Shown here one piece after another: positions 54,814-62,738 of a stretch of DNA of 64,000 bases. Within the stretch, counting starts at the first letter, position 1. The number at the start of each line of letters is the position of its first letter. The notes under the pieces were generated by a model. The model worked only from the letters and a program-made list of their open reading frames with translations. It had not been told where the DNA came from and ran no database searches. Both the position numbers and the translations under genes were made by a program. The stretch lies in assembly GCA_015484845.1 (NCBI GenBank), contig WFUT01000020.1, forward strand, positions 1-64,000, in the 5' to 3' direction. Source of the stretch: Desulfobulbaceae bacterium (lineage in GTDB: Bacteria > Desulfobacterota > Desulfobulbia > Desulfobulbales > Desulfobulbaceae).

Positions 54814-55849
54814 AAAAATCCTTCAGTTGTCGGCTGCACTGGTCGGCAAGGTGCCGCAGGGCAGGATACCCGGCCGCCCCGGGTTTGGCAAGCAGCGTCT
54901 GCAGGCCGGCGATGGCCGGCCGCAGGTAGGGACGGAAAAACGCCTTGCCCCGCTGCTGGCTGAGAAAGGCGAAGGCCCCCAGGATCTGCAGGTTGCGCTG
55001 CAGGGCCAGGACAAGGAACTCTGCCTCGAACTGCTGCCGGTCATAGGGGATATATTGGTTCACGGCATCGAGATAGACCGGGACCAGTGCCTCCTGCAGG
55101 GTATTGTCCAGGCCGGCATAGGGATCGATGAGCAGGGAGGCCAGGTCATAGGCCAGGGGACCGAAACGGCCTGCCTGGAAGTCGATGAAAAAGACCTGCC
55201 CGTCCCGGACCATGATGTTGCGGCTCTGGAAATCGCGGTGCAGGAAGAACCCGGCCGGTGCCCCTGACGCGGCCGCGGCCAGGGTCTCGAACTCGGCCGC
55301 CAGGGCCGTGCTGTCCACCTCCAGGCCGAGCAGGTCCCGGCACAGGGCACGGGCAAAGTAGCCCGATTCCCGCTCCAGCATGAGCGCCCGGTCGTACCGG
55401 CTCCCCTGCCAGCACCAGGAGGGATCCAGGCCGCGGCCGGCCAGGACCTGCATGCGGGCCAGCTCCGTCACCACCTGCCGGTAGAGGGCCCGGATACGCT
55501 CATCGCCTGGAGCGGCGGCCAGGAGCACGTCGTGCAGCCGCCTGTCGCCCAGGTCCTCGCAGAGGAACAGGCCCGTGCCGGGATCAAACCCGTACGGTGC
55601 CGGCACCGGCACGTCCCGGCCTGCCAGGTGGCGGCCTATCTTCCAGGCCGCGCGCGCCTCCCGCATGGCCGCGGCGTCGCCCGGCGGCGGCAGCACGGCC
55701 ACGGCAGTGGTCCCGTCGCGGGCATGGACCCGGAAAAACCGGCGCGTGGAACCGTCCGGAGTCAGGGCCTCGACCCGCTCCGCGGCCCGGGGATCAAAGC
55801 CGGCACAGGGGGCGAGCCGCCGGATTATGTTGACAAGATCGTTTCCCAT
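54803..55849 (-). CDS. amgK: AmgK-like sugar kinase (aminoglycoside-phosphotransferase fold)
   Basis: This 348-aa protein has the APH fold with the catalytic loop FLHRDFQSRNIMV and metal-binding FIDFQAGRFGPLAYDLASLL. N-terminal STRRFFRV and LCEDLGDRRL match the AmgK branch, which phosphorylates MurNAc and GlcNAc at the anomeric position during wall recycling. The MurU-like partner gene is 1.6 kb away, on the other side of the MetF-like gene. It overlaps der. General APH or choline-kinase activity is the alternative. Confidence 0.8.
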   Translation of the reverse strand: MGNDLVNIIRRLAPCAGFDPRAAERVEALTPDGSTRRFFRVHARDGTTAVAVLPPPGDAAAMREARAAWKIGRHLAGRDVPVPAPYGFDPGTGLFLCEDLGDRRLHDVLLAAAPGDERIRALYRQVVTELARMQVLAGRGLDPSWCWQGSRYDRALMLERESGYFARALCRDLLGLEVDSTALAAEFETLAAAASGAPAGFFLHRDFQSRNIMVRDGQVFFIDFQAGRFGPLAYDLASLLIDPYAGLDNTLQEALVPVYLDAVNQYIPYDRQQFEAEFLVLALQRNLQILGAFAFLSQQRGKAFFRPYLRPAIAGLQTLLAKPGAAGYPALRHLADQCSRQLKDFYDP

Positions 55850-55925
55850 TGTATCGTTGCAAGGCTATGATACGACTTCGCAGCAGCGGACGGCACCAAC
55901 CCACCCGCATCACCCGGCCAACGCC

Positions 55926-57455
55926 ATGAGCCCGACCGAACGTTTCCGCAATTCACTCCTCGATCCGAGCGAGTTCACCATCACCTACGAGCTTGTCCCG
56001 GGCCAGGGTTCGGGCGGCAAGCAGATCGAGCGGCTGCTGGACTTTGCCGCCCGCGCCCGGGACGACGGCCGGATCAAGGCCCTGTCCATCACCGACAATG
56101 CCGGCGGCCACCCGGCCCTGGCACCGGTGGCCATCGGCTCCGATGTCCAGAAGATCGGCATCGAGCCCCTGATCCACTTCTCGCTCAAGGACAAGAACCG
56201 CAACCAGGTCAAGAGCCACATCTTCCTCTACCAGCGGCAGGGATTCCACTCCCTCCTCGTCCTGGGCGGCGACTATCCCAGGTCGGACTACTACGGCCAG
56301 GCCAAGCCGGTCTTTGACCTGGACTCCATCCAGACCCTGCGCATGATGCGGGCCATGGAGGAGGGCCGGGGCCTGTCGCCCGCCCATGAGCAGGCAGCGG
56401 AACTTCCGCCCTACCGCTTCCTGCGCGGCTGCGTGGTCTCGCCGTTCAAGGCCACCGAGGCCGAGCAGGTCTGGCAGTATGCGCGCCTGCTGCGCAAGGT
56501 CCGGGCCGGGGCGAGCTTCATCGTCACCCAGCTCGGCTATGACATGTGCAAGTTCGAGGAGCTGATCCGTTTCCTGCGCCAGGAGAATATCACCATCCCG
56601 GTGCTGGCCAATGTCTTCATCCCCTCGCTCTCCGTGGCCCGGCTCATGGCCCGGGGCGGCGTGCCCGGCATCATCTTTCCCGATCCCCTGATCCGGGCCA
56701 TGGAAGAGGAGGCCGCGGCCAACGACCGCAGGGCCCGCCTGGTGCGGGCGGCGCGGATGATCGCCGTCCTCCGGGGCCTGGGCTATGACGGCGTCCACAT
56801 CGGCGGCAACTGCCTGGACTTCGACGACATCCGCCTTGTCATGGACCTGGCCGAGGAGATCGGCGAGCAGTGGCCCCGGCACCGGGACACGATCCACTTT
56901 CCGGCCGGCCCGAGCTGGTACCTCTACGGCGAGCCGTCCGGCACTGCCTGCGCCACCACGCCGCAGCCCCTGGCCCCCGGCAGGCGGCCCGGCGGCCTGG
57001 CCCTGCACCGGTTCATGCACAGGCTGCTCTTTTCCAGGCAGACCCTGACCGGCAGGCTCTTCGGCCGCCTGTGCCTGCGGCTGGGCGCCACCCGGGGCAG
57101 TGGCCTGCTGCGGCTTGTCGAGCGGGTGAGCAAGGAGGTCCTCTTTGCCTGCCGGATGTGCGGCGACTGCACCCTGGCGGAATCCACCTATCTCTGTCCC
57201 CAGTCGGGCTGTCCCAAGAAACTGACCAACGGTCCCTGCGGCGGCAGCCGCAACATGGCCTGCGAGGTCCACCCGGAGCGGCGCTGCTTCTGGGTCCGGG
57301 TCTACGACCGCCTCGACCCTGCCACCACCATCCACGAGCTGGGCCACGGCCCGGTGCTGCCGCCCAAGGACTGGTCCCTGGACCAGAGCTCCTCCTGGTT
57401 CAACTATTTTTCCGGACGCGACCACACCACCAGGACGAAAGACTTCCTGGAATAG
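55926..57455 (+). CDS. metF: Methylenetetrahydrofolate reductase (MetF) with MetV-like zinc domain
   Basis: This protein is 509 aa. Residues 10-310 form the MTHFR barrel (FTITYELVPGQGSGGKQIER, ALSITDNAGGH, SLLVLGGDYP, FIVTQLGYDM, VPVLANVFIPSLSV-like). The last 110 residues contain a Cys-rich MTHFR_C/MetV-type domain: CRMCGDCTLAESTYLCPQ, GCPKKLTNGPCGG, MACEVHPERRC. In acetogens and sulfate reducers MetV is usually a separate subunit of the MetVF complex in the methyl branch of the Wood-Ljungdahl pathway; here the two are one chain. A flavin site is expected in the barrel. The gene is divergent from amgK, and its stop is 11 bp from the convergent murU stop. Confidence 0.85.
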   Translation: MSPTERFRNSLLDPSEFTITYELVPGQGSGGKQIERLLDFAARARDDGRIKALSITDNAGGHPALAPVAIGSDVQKIGIEPLIHFSLKDKNRNQVKSHIFLYQRQGFHSLLVLGGDYPRSDYYGQAKPVFDLDSIQTLRMMRAMEEGRGLSPAHEQAAELPPYRFLRGCVVSPFKATEAEQVWQYARLLRKVRAGASFIVTQLGYDMCKFEELIRFLRQENITIPVLANVFIPSLSVARLMARGGVPGIIFPDPLIRAMEEEAAANDRRARLVRAARMIAVLRGLGYDGVHIGGNCLDFDDIRLVMDLAEEIGEQWPRHRDTIHFPAGPSWYLYGEPSGTACATTPQPLAPGRRPGGLALHRFMHRLLFSRQTLTGRLFGRLCLRLGATRGSGLLRLVERVSKEVLFACRMCGDCTLAESTYLCPQSGCPKKLTNGPCGGSRNMACEVHPERRCFWVRVYDRLDPATTIHELGHGPVLPPKDWSLDQSSSWFNYFSGRDHTTRTKDFLE

Positions 57456-57466
57456 ACGGCCGGGGC

Positions 57467-58384
57467 CTATCCTTCTCCTCCCTGGCCGGAGACGAACAGG
57501 TGCGGCGCAAGGATCATGTCGCAAAAGGTGCCGCCGTCCGGAATGCGGGTTCCCTCCCAGACCACGCAGCGCCGCAGGCAGACGCCCCTGCCCACCCGGA
57601 CATGGTCGCCCAGGCAGCCCCACTCCTCGAGCGCCGCCTCCCCTGCCAGCTCCACGCCCTCCCCGCGCAGCCAGGGCGTCGCCACCGGCGCCCTGCCCGG
57701 GATCGCGGCCCTGCCGGTGAGAAGATCGTGGTGCAGGACCAGGTAGTCCTCCGGCGTGCCCATGTCACGCCAATAGCTGCCATCGGCGCGCATGACACCG
57801 ATGGCCTCGCCCTGGCGGGCCATCTCCCTGTACAGGTCGATGACGTGGTAGAAGGTATTGTCCGGGATCCGGCCGATGACCCACGGCTCGAGGACATGGA
57901 TGCCGGTGAAGGCCAGCAGTTTCTCGCCCGGGCCGGGGGCGGAAAAGGAACATACCCGGTCCCGGCGGACCGCCACGGAGTTGAAGCGGGGGCAGTCATG
58001 GAGGACCATGGTCACGGCGTTGCCGGAGCAACAGTGATATTCATAGACCGCCCGCAGGTCGATATCGTGAAAGATATCGCCGTTCATGACCAGGAGCGGC
58101 CGGTCGGCGAGAAGCGGCAGGGCCCGGCGCAGGCTGCCGCCGGTGCCGAGGATCACTGGTTCGAACTGGAGCGTGACCCGCGGCCGGACGGCCGCCGCCT
58201 GCCTGACCTGGTCTGCCAGGTGATGGCAGTTGACGATGATCCGGCCACAGCCGGCCTGCTCCAGCATGTCGAGCAGGATGTCGAGCAGCGGCCGGTTCAG
58301 GACCGGGAACAGGGGCTTGGGCCGGACCAGGGTATGGGGACGCAGCCGGGTGCCGAACCCGGCGGCAAGAAGCATTGCCTGCAT
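57467..58384 (-). CDS. murU: MurU-like sugar-1-phosphate nucleotidyltransferase
   Basis: This 305-aa protein begins MQAMLLAAGFGTRLRPHT, the nucleotide loop of the NTP-transferase family, followed by KPLFPVLNRPLLD, GTGGSLRRALPLL, VMNGDIFHDIDL and YWRDMGTPEDYL. The C-terminal part looks like an incomplete left-handed helix (ELAGEAALEEWGCLGDHVRV). With the AmgK-like kinase nearby, the likely job is making UDP-MurNAc from MurNAc-1-phosphate in peptidoglycan salvage. A mannose- or glucose-1-phosphate transferase is the alternative. The start is ATG 58384. Confidence 0.8.
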   Translation of the reverse strand: MQAMLLAAGFGTRLRPHTLVRPKPLFPVLNRPLLDILLDMLEQAGCGRIIVNCHHLADQVRQAAAVRPRVTLQFEPVILGTGGSLRRALPLLADRPLLVMNGDIFHDIDLRAVYEYHCCSGNAVTMVLHDCPRFNSVAVRRDRVCSFSAPGPGEKLLAFTGIHVLEPWVIGRIPDNTFYHVIDLYREMARQGEAIGVMRADGSYWRDMGTPEDYLVLHHDLLTGRAAIPGRAPVATPWLRGEGVELAGEAALEEWGCLGDHVRVGRGVCLRRCVVWEGTRIPDGGTFCDMILAPHLFVSGQGGEG

Positions 58385-58575
58385 GGTGAATGATCAGGCC
58401 CCGACGGCCGGCAGGGACAATGACAATTACCTTGCCTTTTCCGGTGGGGATACGATAGATTGTTGATCTTGACCGCGATCCTGCAACCACCACTTTTACC
58501 GGCCATGCCAGGTACCGGGGGCGCAGAGGCATAAAAACACTTCAAGCCCTTGACAAGAAAAAAGATTTGGTGAAT
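58385..58575. other. Divergent promoter region between murU and hisHF
   Basis: No gene is supported. TTGACA at about 58549-58554 is a possible -35 box for hisHF, but no convincing -10 follows. The rest of the 370-bp gap up to 58754 is occupied mainly by repeat copy C. Confidence 0.3.
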
Positions 58576-58710
58576 TTCCCCTCCCGAGGGGCGGAAAAAC
58601 AGAGAAAAGATCCTCTCACGCGGCCGGTGCGTCGAAAAAAAACGACCACGCCTGTCGCATCCGCTGATGCGGCAAAAGAGAATCTTTTCTTCATTTTCAA
58701 CGTGCAGGAT
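58576..58710 (-). repeat. Dispersed intergenic repeat, copy C (best preserved)
   Basis: Read on the minus strand it begins ATCCTGCACGTTGAAAATG and ends CTGTTTTTCCGCCCC. Left arm GAAAAGATTCTC pairs with right arm GAGGATCTTTTC. Inside, CGCATC-AGCG-GATGCG is a perfect 6-bp hairpin, and GTCG-T8-CGAC a second one. The element could fold as a closed stem with two arms. It lies directly in front of hisHF in the opposite orientation. Confidence 0.85.
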
Positions 58711-58754
58711 CGAGGTACAAGGTATTTCACTGCAACGACCCACAGGTACAGATC

Positions 58755-60338
58755 ATGATATCGCTGCTTGATTACGGCGCCGGCAATGTCCGCTCCATCG
58801 TCAACGCCCTGGAACACCTGGGCGAGACCGTACAGACCGTGCAGACCCCGGACGACATCCGCCGGGCGGACCGCCTGGTCTTCCCCGGCGTGGGCAACTT
58901 CGGTGCCATGATGGAGATCCTGCGCCGGAGAGACTTTGTCGATCCCCTGGTTGAATATATCGGCTCCGGCCGTCCCTTTTTCGGCATCTGCGTCGCCCTG
59001 CAGGCCCTGTTCGAGGGCAGCGAGGAGGCACCGGACCAGCCCGGCCTGGGGATCATTCCCGGCCGGGTCAGGCGGTTTGCCACCGGGCTCGCCGTGCCGC
59101 ACATGGGCTGGAACGGCATCAAGGTACACCAGCCATCCCGGATCTTCAACGGTTTCCGGGGTGACGAGAAGCTCTACTTTGTCCACTCCTATCACGTGGT
59201 GCCCGAATCGCGGCAGTGCGTGCTCGCCACCACCGACTATGGCGAGGAATTCGTCAGCGCCGTCCAGCAGGGCAACATGGTGGCCACCCAGTTCCACCCG
59301 GAAAAGAGCGGCAGGGCCGGCCTCAGGCTCCTGGAGAACTTCCTCGACCAGACACGCGAGGCCATCGTGCCTGCCCACTGCCCTGACACCACGCGGCTCG
59401 CCCGGCGGATCATCGCCTGTCTCGATGTCCGTTCCAACGACCAGGGTGACCTGGTGGTGACCAAGGGCGACCAGTACGACGTGCGCGAAAACGGGGATGT
59501 CCGCAACCTGGGCAAGCCGGTGCAGCTCGCCCGCGAGTACTACGAGCAGGGCGCCGACGAGATCACCTTTCTCAACATTACCGCCTTCAGGGACTTCCCC
59601 CTCCAGGACATGCCCATGCTGGAGGTCCTGCGCGCGACATCGAAAAACGTCTTCGTGCCGCTGACCATCGGCGGCGGCATCCGCGACTTCACCGACCGCA
59701 ACGGCCGCCATTACTCGGCCCTGGAGGTGGCCGCGGAATACTTCCGTTCCGGCGCCGACAAGATCTCCATCGGCTCGGACGCGGTGCTCATCGTCGAGGA
59801 GGTCCTGCAAAGCGGCCGCAGCACCGGCATGAGTTCCATCGAGCAGATCGCCCGGGTCTATGGCAACCAGGCCGTGGTGATCTCGGTGGATCCGCGCCGG
59901 GTCTACGTGGACAGTCCCGACGCCGTGCCCCACCACACCATCGAAACCGAGATTCCCGGCCCGGCCGGCGAACGATACTGCTGGTACCAGTGCACCATCA
60001 GGGGCGGCCGCGAGGGCCGGGACCTGGACGCCGTCACCCTGGCCAGGACCTGTGAACAGCTCGGGGCCGGCGAGATCCTGCTCAACTGCATCGACCGCGA
60101 CGGCACCAACCAGGGCTTTGACCTGGAACTGATCCGCGCGGTCAAGGCCGCGGTCACCATCCCGGTTATCGCCTCCAGCGGCGCCGGCAGCGCGGCCCAC
60201 TTCCTGGAGGTCTTCACCCGGACCGACGCCGACGCGGCCCTGGCGGCCGGGATCTTCCACCGCCGCGAGGTCCCCATCGGCGAGGTCAAATCCTTTCTCC
60301 AGGGCAAGGTGGAGATCTCCTACCCCCCGTCCAGGTAG
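58755..60338 (+). CDS. hisHF: Imidazole glycerol phosphate synthase, HisH-HisF fusion of the eukaryotic HIS7 type
   Basis: This 527-aa bifunctional enzyme makes imidazole glycerol phosphate and AICAR in histidine biosynthesis. Residues 1-205 are the glutaminase HisH with Cys79 in FFGICVALQ and His181/Glu183 in QFHPEKSG. The usual Gly after GICV is Ala. Residues 215-527 are the HisF barrel with Asp224 in IIACLDVRS and the second Asp in VVISVDPRRVY. HisF carries the insertions typical of yeast and plant HIS7 (EVAAEYFRSGADKISIGSDA, YCWYQCTIRGGREGRDL). Bacteria mostly encode hisH and hisF separately. No other his genes are adjacent. The start ATG 58755 follows repeat copy C. Confidence 0.95.
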   Translation: MISLLDYGAGNVRSIVNALEHLGETVQTVQTPDDIRRADRLVFPGVGNFGAMMEILRRRDFVDPLVEYIGSGRPFFGICVALQALFEGSEEAPDQPGLGIIPGRVRRFATGLAVPHMGWNGIKVHQPSRIFNGFRGDEKLYFVHSYHVVPESRQCVLATTDYGEEFVSAVQQGNMVATQFHPEKSGRAGLRLLENFLDQTREAIVPAHCPDTTRLARRIIACLDVRSNDQGDLVVTKGDQYDVRENGDVRNLGKPVQLAREYYEQGADEITFLNITAFRDFPLQDMPMLEVLRATSKNVFVPLTIGGGIRDFTDRNGRHYSALEVAAEYFRSGADKISIGSDAVLIVEEVLQSGRSTGMSSIEQIARVYGNQAVVISVDPRRVYVDSPDAVPHHTIETEIPGPAGERYCWYQCTIRGGREGRDLDAVTLARTCEQLGAGEILLNCIDRDGTNQGFDLELIRAVKAAVTIPVIASSGAGSAAHFLEVFTRTDADAALAAGIFHRREVPIGEVKSFLQGKVEISYPPSR

Positions 60339-60345
60339 CGTGCCC

Positions 60346-60382
60346 CCGGCAGGAACCGCTGCGGGGCAACGCTTCCTGCCGG
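60346..60382. terminator. Hairpin between convergent hisHF and lpxI
   Basis: CCGGCAGGAA at 60346-60355 pairs perfectly with TTCCTGCCGG at 60373-60382, 8 bp past the hisHF stop. There is no T-tract in either direction, so termination activity is inferred from position only. Confidence 0.5.
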
Positions 60383-60432
60383 ATCTCGTCGCGGGCCGGG
60401 GAAGTCAGGCCCCGGCCTGGCGGCGATGCCTG

Positions 60433-61275
60433 TTACGGCTCCGGCACTCCCTCCCGATTCTCTGCAAGGCCCACCACCACCAGGCCGGCCCGGTCGGCGG
60501 CGGCCACCATGGCCCGGCGGTCAAAGAGCAGGGACTGGCCGGCCTCCACGGCCAGCACGCTGCCATGGACCGCGGCCAGGGTCTTAATGGTATTGGTGCC
60601 GGTGGCCGGCAGGTCGAAACGGAAGTCCTGGCCCGGCTTTTTCAGCTTGACCACCACCGCCCCCTTTCCGGCCAGCTCACCCCCCCGGCGGATGGCGGCA
60701 TCGGTGCCCTCGATGGCCTCCACGGCCAGGACGCTGCGGCCGCGGACCACCACGCACTGGCCGATATCCAGCCTGCCGATCTCGCGGGCGATACGCCAGC
60801 CGAACCGGATATCCTCCATCTGTTCCCGGCTCGGTTTTTTCCGGGTCAGGATGCCGCGGGGAAAGAAGAGATGGTCCAGGTAGCAGGTGGAGGCCAGGAC
60901 CCGGATACCTTCCTCCTCCAGGGTGGCGGCCACGGCCCGGAGGATGGCGTCGTCCTGGCGGGCGTCGATCCGGTTCCAGAGGGCCAGGCCCTTGAGGTCG
61001 GGCAGGACGTCCCGGAAGATGCGGGTCTTGGTGATGGTGCCGCAGAAGACGGTCTCGCGCACGCCCTGCCTGCGGAAATGCTCTATTATCCTGCCGAGCT
61101 GGCCGAGTTTTACCCAGAAGATGACGTCGGCCCGCTGCCCGAGCTCGGGCAGGGTCTCGTTGACATGGGCGATGGCCACCACCCTTCTGCCGCGGGCCCG
61201 GGCCGCGTCGGCAAAGAGCAGCGGAAACTGCCCGCCGCCGGCAATGAGTCCGATGGGGGATCGCTTCTCAGGCAT
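60433..61275 (-). CDS. lpxI: UDP-2,3-diacylglucosamine pyrophosphatase LpxI
   Basis: This 280-aa protein matches LpxI (DUF1009), which replaces LpxH in lipid A synthesis and cleaves UDP-2,3-diacylglucosamine to lipid X. It shows IGLIAGGGQFPLLFADAAR, VKLGQLGRIIEHFR, IDARQDDAILRAVA, GQCVVVRGRSVLAVEAIEGT and the C-terminal LPATGTNTIKTLA. It follows lpxA by 8 bp and ends the lipid A block. Confidence 0.95.
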   Translation of the reverse strand: MPEKRSPIGLIAGGGQFPLLFADAARARGRRVVAIAHVNETLPELGQRADVIFWVKLGQLGRIIEHFRRQGVRETVFCGTITKTRIFRDVLPDLKGLALWNRIDARQDDAILRAVAATLEEEGIRVLASTCYLDHLFFPRGILTRKKPSREQMEDIRFGWRIAREIGRLDIGQCVVVRGRSVLAVEAIEGTDAAIRRGGELAGKGAVVVKLKKPGQDFRFDLPATGTNTIKTLAAVHGSVLAVEAGQSLLFDRRAMVAAADRAGLVVVGLAENREGVPEP

Positions 61276-61283
61276 GACCGGGA

Positions 61284-62093
61284 TCAGTCGTCGCTGGTCC
61301 TCTTCACCACGCCCCGCTTGCTGGCCTGGAAGAACTCCACCATGTTGCGCACCTCGGGGCAGTCGGGAATCTCCTCCAGCGTCCTGGCCAGGGCGTCCTT
61401 GAGCAGCAGCTCCGGCGAGCGGAAGATGATCCTGAAGGCGTGTTCCAGCTTGGAGATGGTCTCCCTGGACATACCGCTGCGGCGCAGGCCGATCTTGTTG
61501 ATGCCGGCGATGCGCATCCGGTTCCGGGTCCCGGTGAGGATCACGTAGGGCGGGACATCGAGGCTGATGCCGGACATGCCGCCCACGTAGGTGTAGGCGC
61601 CGATGCGGCAGAACTGGTGCACGGCGACAAGCCCGCCCAGGCTGACATGATCGTCGATGCGGACATGACCGGCCAGGGTGGCGACGTTGGCCATTACCAC
61701 GTGGTTGCTGATGGTGCAGTCGTGGGCAATGTGGGAGTAGGCCATGATCATGTTGGAATCGCCGATCACGGTCCTGCCGTTGCCGGCCACGGTGCCGCGG
61801 TGGATGGAGACGTACTCGCGCACCAGGTTGTCGTTGCCGATGATCAGCTCGGTGGGCTCGCCCCGGTAGTGGATATCCTGGGGCGGGGCGCCGATGGAGC
61901 CAAACGAGCCGATCCGGTTGCGCGCCCCGATGGTGGTGTTGCCGGAGACCACGGTATGGGCGTCGATCACGGTCTCCGGCCCGATGGTCACCGGCCCGTC
62001 GATAACGGCATAGGGCCCGATGGTGACGGTTTCATGAACTTCCGCCCGGGCGTCGACCACGGCGGTTGGGTGTATATTCATATTGCTGTCCAT
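61284..62093 (-). CDS. lpxA: UDP-GlcNAc acyltransferase LpxA
   Basis: This 269-aa protein is a left-handed beta-helix of hexapeptide repeats (IGPYAVIDGPVTIGPETVID) and catalyses the first step of lipid A synthesis. The catalytic His lies in IAHDCTISNHVVMAN, and the C-terminal helical region (ISKLEHAFRIIFRSPELLL) is typical. ATG 62093 has AGGGA upstream and gives MDSNMNIHPTAVVD; ATG 62081 is an alternative. It lies between fabZ and lpxI. Confidence 0.95.
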   Translation of the reverse strand: MDSNMNIHPTAVVDARAEVHETVTIGPYAVIDGPVTIGPETVIDAHTVVSGNTTIGARNRIGSFGSIGAPPQDIHYRGEPTELIIGNDNLVREYVSIHRGTVAGNGRTVIGDSNMIMAYSHIAHDCTISNHVVMANVATLAGHVRIDDHVSLGGLVAVHQFCRIGAYTYVGGMSGISLDVPPYVILTGTRNRMRIAGINKIGLRRSGMSRETISKLEHAFRIIFRSPELLLKDALARTLEEIPDCPEVRNMVEFFQASKRGVVKRTSDD

Positions 62094-62144
62094 TGTCCCT
62101 GCCGGCTCGGGCAGGTTGCGCATTGTCCGGCGCCACTCTCCGGC

Positions 62145-62600
62145 TCAGGAAAAGGTGGCCATCAGTTCGGCCTCGGCAGCCAGCTGCTCGTCCACGTAGG
62201 CCCTGCCGGTCATCTTGGTCAGGCGGCTCTTCTGCCGGATCAGTTCAAGTTTGAAGATCAGCTGGTCCCCGGGCCGGACCACCCTGCGAAAGCGCACCTT
62301 GTCGAGACCGGCGAAGTAGACCAGCTTCTCGCCGATCATCTCCGGCGCCGACAGGTAGGCCAGGAGCCCGCCGGCCTGGGCCATGCCCTCCATGATCAGG
62401 ACCCCGGGCATGACCGGCTCGCCGGGAAAGTGGCCCTGAAAAAAGGGCTCCCCCATGGAGACGTTCTTCAGGCCGACGATGCTCCTGCCCTTCTCGAAGT
62501 CCAGGATCCGGTCCACGAGAATAAAGGGGTACCGGTGCGGTAGCAGTTCAAGGATACCCCGGATGTCGATGGGTGGTTCCCACTGGCGCTCTTCACTCAT
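62145..62600 (-). CDS. fabZ: (3R)-hydroxyacyl-ACP dehydratase FabZ
   Basis: This 151-aa hot-dog-fold dehydratase is from fatty-acid synthesis. The active-site His is in LLPHRYPFILVDRIL and the Glu in FPGEPVMPGVLIMEGMAQAG. ATG 62600 is chosen because AGAGGA directly precedes it; ATG 62618 would add six residues. Clustering with lpxA and lpxD balances hydroxyacyl-ACP use between membrane lipid and lipid A. Confidence 0.96.
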   Translation of the reverse strand: MSEERQWEPPIDIRGILELLPHRYPFILVDRILDFEKGRSIVGLKNVSMGEPFFQGHFPGEPVMPGVLIMEGMAQAGGLLAYLSAPEMIGEKLVYFAGLDKVRFRRVVRPGDQLIFKLELIRQKSRLTKMTGRAYVDEQLAAEAELMATFS

Positions 62601-62623
62601 TGTCCTCTTCCTCTCCATCTCTC

Positions 62624-62672
62624 AAAAAAACAGGGACCGGGAGACCGGGCGGAGTCCCCCCCTGCTCCCGGT
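62624..62672 (-). terminator. Terminator-like hairpin between lpxD and fabZ
   Basis: On the minus strand ACCGGGAG (62672-62665) pairs with CTCCCGGT (62643-62636) around a 21-nt loop, followed by CCCTG and seven T residues (A-tract 62630-62624). It may attenuate transcription passing from lpxD into fabZ. The five bases between stem and T-tract make it imperfect. Confidence 0.5.
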
Positions 62673-62738
62673 GACCGTGAAATTGTATCACCTGACTCGG
62701 CCGCGGGCCGGCAGTCGCCCGCCAGCCGGGGCGCCCTG

